DNA from: Acuticoccus sp. I52.16.1
Lineage (GTDB): Bacteria; Pseudomonadota; Alphaproteobacteria; Rhizobiales; Amorphaceae
Direction: 5' to 3'
Assembly (NCBI RefSeq): GCF_022865125.1
Contig: NZ_CP094828.1
Coordinates: 4,209,219 to 4,273,218 of the forward strand
DNA: 64,000 bases
Position numbers and translations under genes: made by a program. Shown in pieces: positions 61,879 to 64,000 of the stretch (positions within the stretch are counted from its first letter, which is position 1; every line of letters starts with the position of its first letter). The notes beneath the pieces were generated by a model. It was not told where the DNA came from. It saw nothing but the letters and a program-made list of their open reading frames with translations, and ran no database searches.

Positions 61879-63054
61879 CTACAGCCCCGAGATCGCTCGG
61901 GCGAAATCCTCCGCCTTGAAGGGGGCGAGATCGTCGATCCCCTCGCCGATGCCGATGAAGTGGATCGGCAATTGGTGCTTGGCGCCGATCGCCACCAGGA
62001 TGCCGCCGCGCGCCGTCCCGTCGAGCTTGGTCATGACGAGGCCGGTGACGCCGACCGTCTTGCCGAAGATCTCTACCTGGTTCATCGCGTTCTGCCCGGT
62101 GGTGGCGTCGAGCGTCAGCAGGACGGCATGCGGCGCGTCCGGATTGCGCCGCTTGATCACGCGAACGATCTTTTCCAGCTCGGCCATCAGCTCGGCGCGG
62201 TTCTGCAGGCGGCCGGCGGTGTCGATCAAAAGGACGTCGGCATCGCTCGCGGCGTCGAGCGCCTCGTAGACGAGGCCGGCGGCGTCCGCCTTGGGAGCGC
62301 CGGTGATGACCTTGGCGCCGGACCGCTCGCCCCAGATCTCGAGCTGCTCCACGGCGGCGGCACGGAAGGTGTCACCCGCGGCCATCACCACGCGCTTGCC
62401 GGCCGCGGCCTGCTGGGCTGCGATCTTGCCGATGGTGGTGGTCTTGCCGGTCCCGTTGACGCCGACGACGAGGACCACGAACGGCGCCGCTCCGGTGATC
62501 TCGAGCGGCCGGGCGAGGGGGGCGAGCACCTTCTCCACCTCGTCCGCCAGAACCTCCTGCAGCTCGTCCGCCTCGATCCCGCGGGCGTAGCGGCCGGTCG
62601 ACAGCCGGTCCGTGATCGCCATCGCCGTGTCGACGCCGAGATCGGCCTCGATGAGGATGTCCTCGAGGTCCTGGAGCGAGGACGCGTCGAGCTTCTTCTT
62701 GGTGAAGAGACTGGAGACCTGGTCGCCGAGCCGGTTGGACGAGCGGCCGAGCCCCTTGCGCAACCGCGAGAACCAGCCGCCCTTCGCCTCCTCGTCGGAC
62801 GCCGGCGCGGAAACCGCAGCGGAAGCCGGGGTCGGAGCGGGGGCCGGCGCGGCGGCGGGTGGGGTGGGATCCTGCGCGCCGGCGGCCGGGACGCTCGCCG
62901 CTTCGGCGGTCGCGCCGTCGTCCGGCGCGGCCGGCTGCGGCTCGGCGGGGGCCGGAGCGGCCGGGATCGGCGCCGGGTGCGTCTCGGCGGCCTCGGGCTT
63001 GGGCTCGGCCGACTTGCGGCGGCCGAAGCCCCAGAACGAACGACGCTCGCTCAT
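61879..63054 (-). CDS. ftsY: Signal recognition particle receptor FtsY
   Basis: A 391-residue SRP receptor GTPase. Residues 20-95 are an Ala/Pro/Glu-rich acidic linker that contacts the membrane, followed by the NG domain: VVGVNGTGKTTTIGK (G1), AAGDTFRAAAVEQL (G2), LIDTAGRLQN (G3), MTKLDGTARGG (G4) and FIGIGEGIDDLAPF (G5). It docks ribosome-SRP complexes at the inner membrane for co-translational insertion. Its start overlaps the mtaB stop (ATGA), an arrangement common in rhizobia. Confidence 0.97.
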   Translation of the reverse strand: MSERRSFWGFGRRKSAEPKPEAAETHPAPIPAAPAPAEPQPAAPDDGATAEAASVPAAGAQDPTPPAAAPAPAPTPASAAVSAPASDEEAKGGWFSRLRKGLGRSSNRLGDQVSSLFTKKKLDASSLQDLEDILIEADLGVDTAMAITDRLSTGRYARGIEADELQEVLADEVEKVLAPLARPLEITGAAPFVVLVVGVNGTGKTTTIGKIAAQQAAAGKRVVMAAGDTFRAAAVEQLEIWGERSGAKVITGAPKADAAGLVYEALDAASDADVLLIDTAGRLQNRAELMAELEKIVRVIKRRNPDAPHAVLLTLDATTGQNAMNQVEIFGKTVGVTGLVMTKLDGTARGGILVAIGAKHQLPIHFIGIGEGIDDLAPFKAEDFARAISGL

Positions 63055-64000
63055 GCCGCTTCGGCCATCGCCGCGACGCGCAAGGTCCCGTCGACCACGT
63101 CCCGCACCCTGCCGCGCACGAAGCTGCCGGGGGCGACCTCATCCTCCACGCGCGTCGGCAGGTAGGTGGCGGTGCGCCCGCGCCCGTCGTCCTCGACCAG
63201 CACCTCGACTTCGGTGCCGAGCGTCGCGGCGAGGGTCCTCGCCATCGCCGCCTCCGCCGCCTCGCGCAGGCGCGCCGCCCGCTCCTTCACCACTTGGCGG
63301 GGGAGCTGGGGCATGCGCGCGGCCGGTGTCCCGGCGCGGGGCGAGAAGGGGAAGACGTGGACATGGGAGAGGCCGCAATCCTCGATGATGGCGAGGGTGT
63401 TCTCGAACATCGCCTCGGTCTCGGTCGGGAAGCCGGCGATGATGTCGGCTCCGAAGGTGGTCTCGGGGCGGCGGGCGCGCACGTCGGCGCAGAAGGCGAC
63501 CGCGTCGTGGCGCAGGTGGCGGCGCTTCATGCGCTTGAGGATCATGTCGTCGCCCGCCTGCAGCGAGAGGTGCAGATGCGGCATCAGGCGCGGCTCGGAG
63601 GCGAACACGTCGAGCAGGGCCGGGTCGGCCTCGATCGAATCGATGGACGACAGGCGCAGGCGCGGCAGGTCCGGCACCAGATCGAGGATCCGCGACACGA
63701 GGTCCCCCAGCTTCGGCGTGCCGGGAAGATCGGGCCCGTAGCTCGTCAGGTCGACGCCGGTGAGGACGACCTCGCGGTGCCCCGAGTCGACGAGGCGCTG
63801 CACCTGGTCGACCACGCGGCCCATCGGCACCGAGCGGGACGGGCCGCGGCCGTAGGGGATGATGCAGAAGGTGCAGCGGTGGTCGCACCCGTTCTGCACC
63901 TCGACGAAGGCGCGGGTGCGGGCCGCGAACGCGTCGACCATGTGCTCGGCGGTCTGCGCCAGCGCCATGACGTCGCTCACGACGACGCGTTCGTCGCGGT
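63051..64000 (-). CDS. mtaB: tRNA (t6A37) methylthiotransferase MtaB (5' part cut by window)
   Basis: The C-terminal 316 residues are in the window and the frame stays open to the right edge. The radical-SAM motif NGCDHRCTFCIIPYGRGPSRS binds the catalytic [4Fe-4S] cluster; the C-terminal TRAM domain is seen in the last 60 residues (TEVEVLVEDDGRGRTA, GSFVRGRV). The missing N terminus would hold the second cluster. MtaB adds a methylthio group to t6A at position 37 of tRNAs reading ANN codons. It is translationally coupled to ftsY. Confidence 0.93.
   Translation of the reverse strand, partial: RDERVVVSDVMALAQTAEHMVDAFAARTRAFVEVQNGCDHRCTFCIIPYGRGPSRSVPMGRVVDQVQRLVDSGHREVVLTGVDLTSYGPDLPGTPKLGDLVSRILDLVPDLPRLRLSSIDSIEADPALLDVFASEPRLMPHLHLSLQAGDDMILKRMKRRHLRHDAVAFCADVRARRPETTFGADIIAGFPTETEAMFENTLAIIEDCGLSHVHVFPFSPRAGTPAARMPQLPRQVVKERAARLREAAEAAMARTLAATLGTEVEVLVEDDGRGRTATYLPTRVEDEVAPGSFVRGRVRDVVDGTLRVAAMAEAA

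Overview
The window is about 64 kb of very GC-rich DNA (roughly 70 % by eye), densely coded on both strands. Gene content and order point to an alphaproteobacterium, most likely Hyphomicrobiales (Rhizobiales). The reasons are the conserved run uvrA-ssb-gyrA-coaD-ppi-queA-tgt, twin-arginine binding proteins, a TRAP carrier, a PhaZ start and a 3-hydroxybutyrate dehydrogenase, and frequent GTG/TTG starts in overlapping gene pairs. I cannot name a genus from sequence alone. No phage, insertion sequence, plasmid origin or CRISPR array is visible.

Layout. 1-4.6 kb: start of a PHB depolymerase, a glutathione S-transferase and a three-subunit molybdenum aldehyde oxidoreductase (PaoABC type). 4.6-11.9 kb: a probable heme-acquisition locus. 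It has a Tat-exported family 5 binding protein with a heme-degrading monooxygenase, then a terminated three-gene unit in which two HasA-like hemophore domains, each fused to RTX repeats, flank a TonB-dependent heme receptor. 12-15 kb: two small exported proteins and a two-component system. 15.3-28.7 kb: housekeeping block (uvrA, a sulfotransferase, ssb, a PP2C phosphatase overlapping ssb, gyrA, coaD, ppi, queA, tgt). 28.7-37.3 kb: bdhA, enolase, two glycosyltransferases, an ABC-2 polysaccharide export permease, galU and a DUF4864 protein.

37.4-46.6 kb: a minus-strand operon for ring opening. It encodes a cyanuric acid amidohydrolase/barbiturase homologue, a molybdenum hydroxylase large subunit, a dihydroorotase/allantoinase-like enzyme, a deaminase-type amidohydrolase and two alpha/beta hydrolases. 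46.8-50.9 kb: another membrane alpha/beta hydrolase, a tiny membrane peptide, typA and an aspartate dehydrogenase. 50.9-59.8 kb: a LysR-controlled catabolic cluster with a RutB-like cysteine hydrolase, a pyrimidine-type (NMT1) ABC importer, an SDR, a TRAP carrier and a cyclase-family hydrolase. 59.8-64 kb: a stress-type coiled-coil protein, a second sulfotransferase, tRNA-Lys, ftsY and the 3' part of mtaB.

The most unusual object is the 7.3-11.9 kb hemophore/receptor unit. Its proteins look like secreted, calcium-folding versions of the HasA hemophore, and the same AT-rich dyad lies upstream of this unit and of the neighbouring binding-protein/heme-oxygenase pair. The two nitrogen-ring clusters may also act together, since related 12-bp boxes occur in both.
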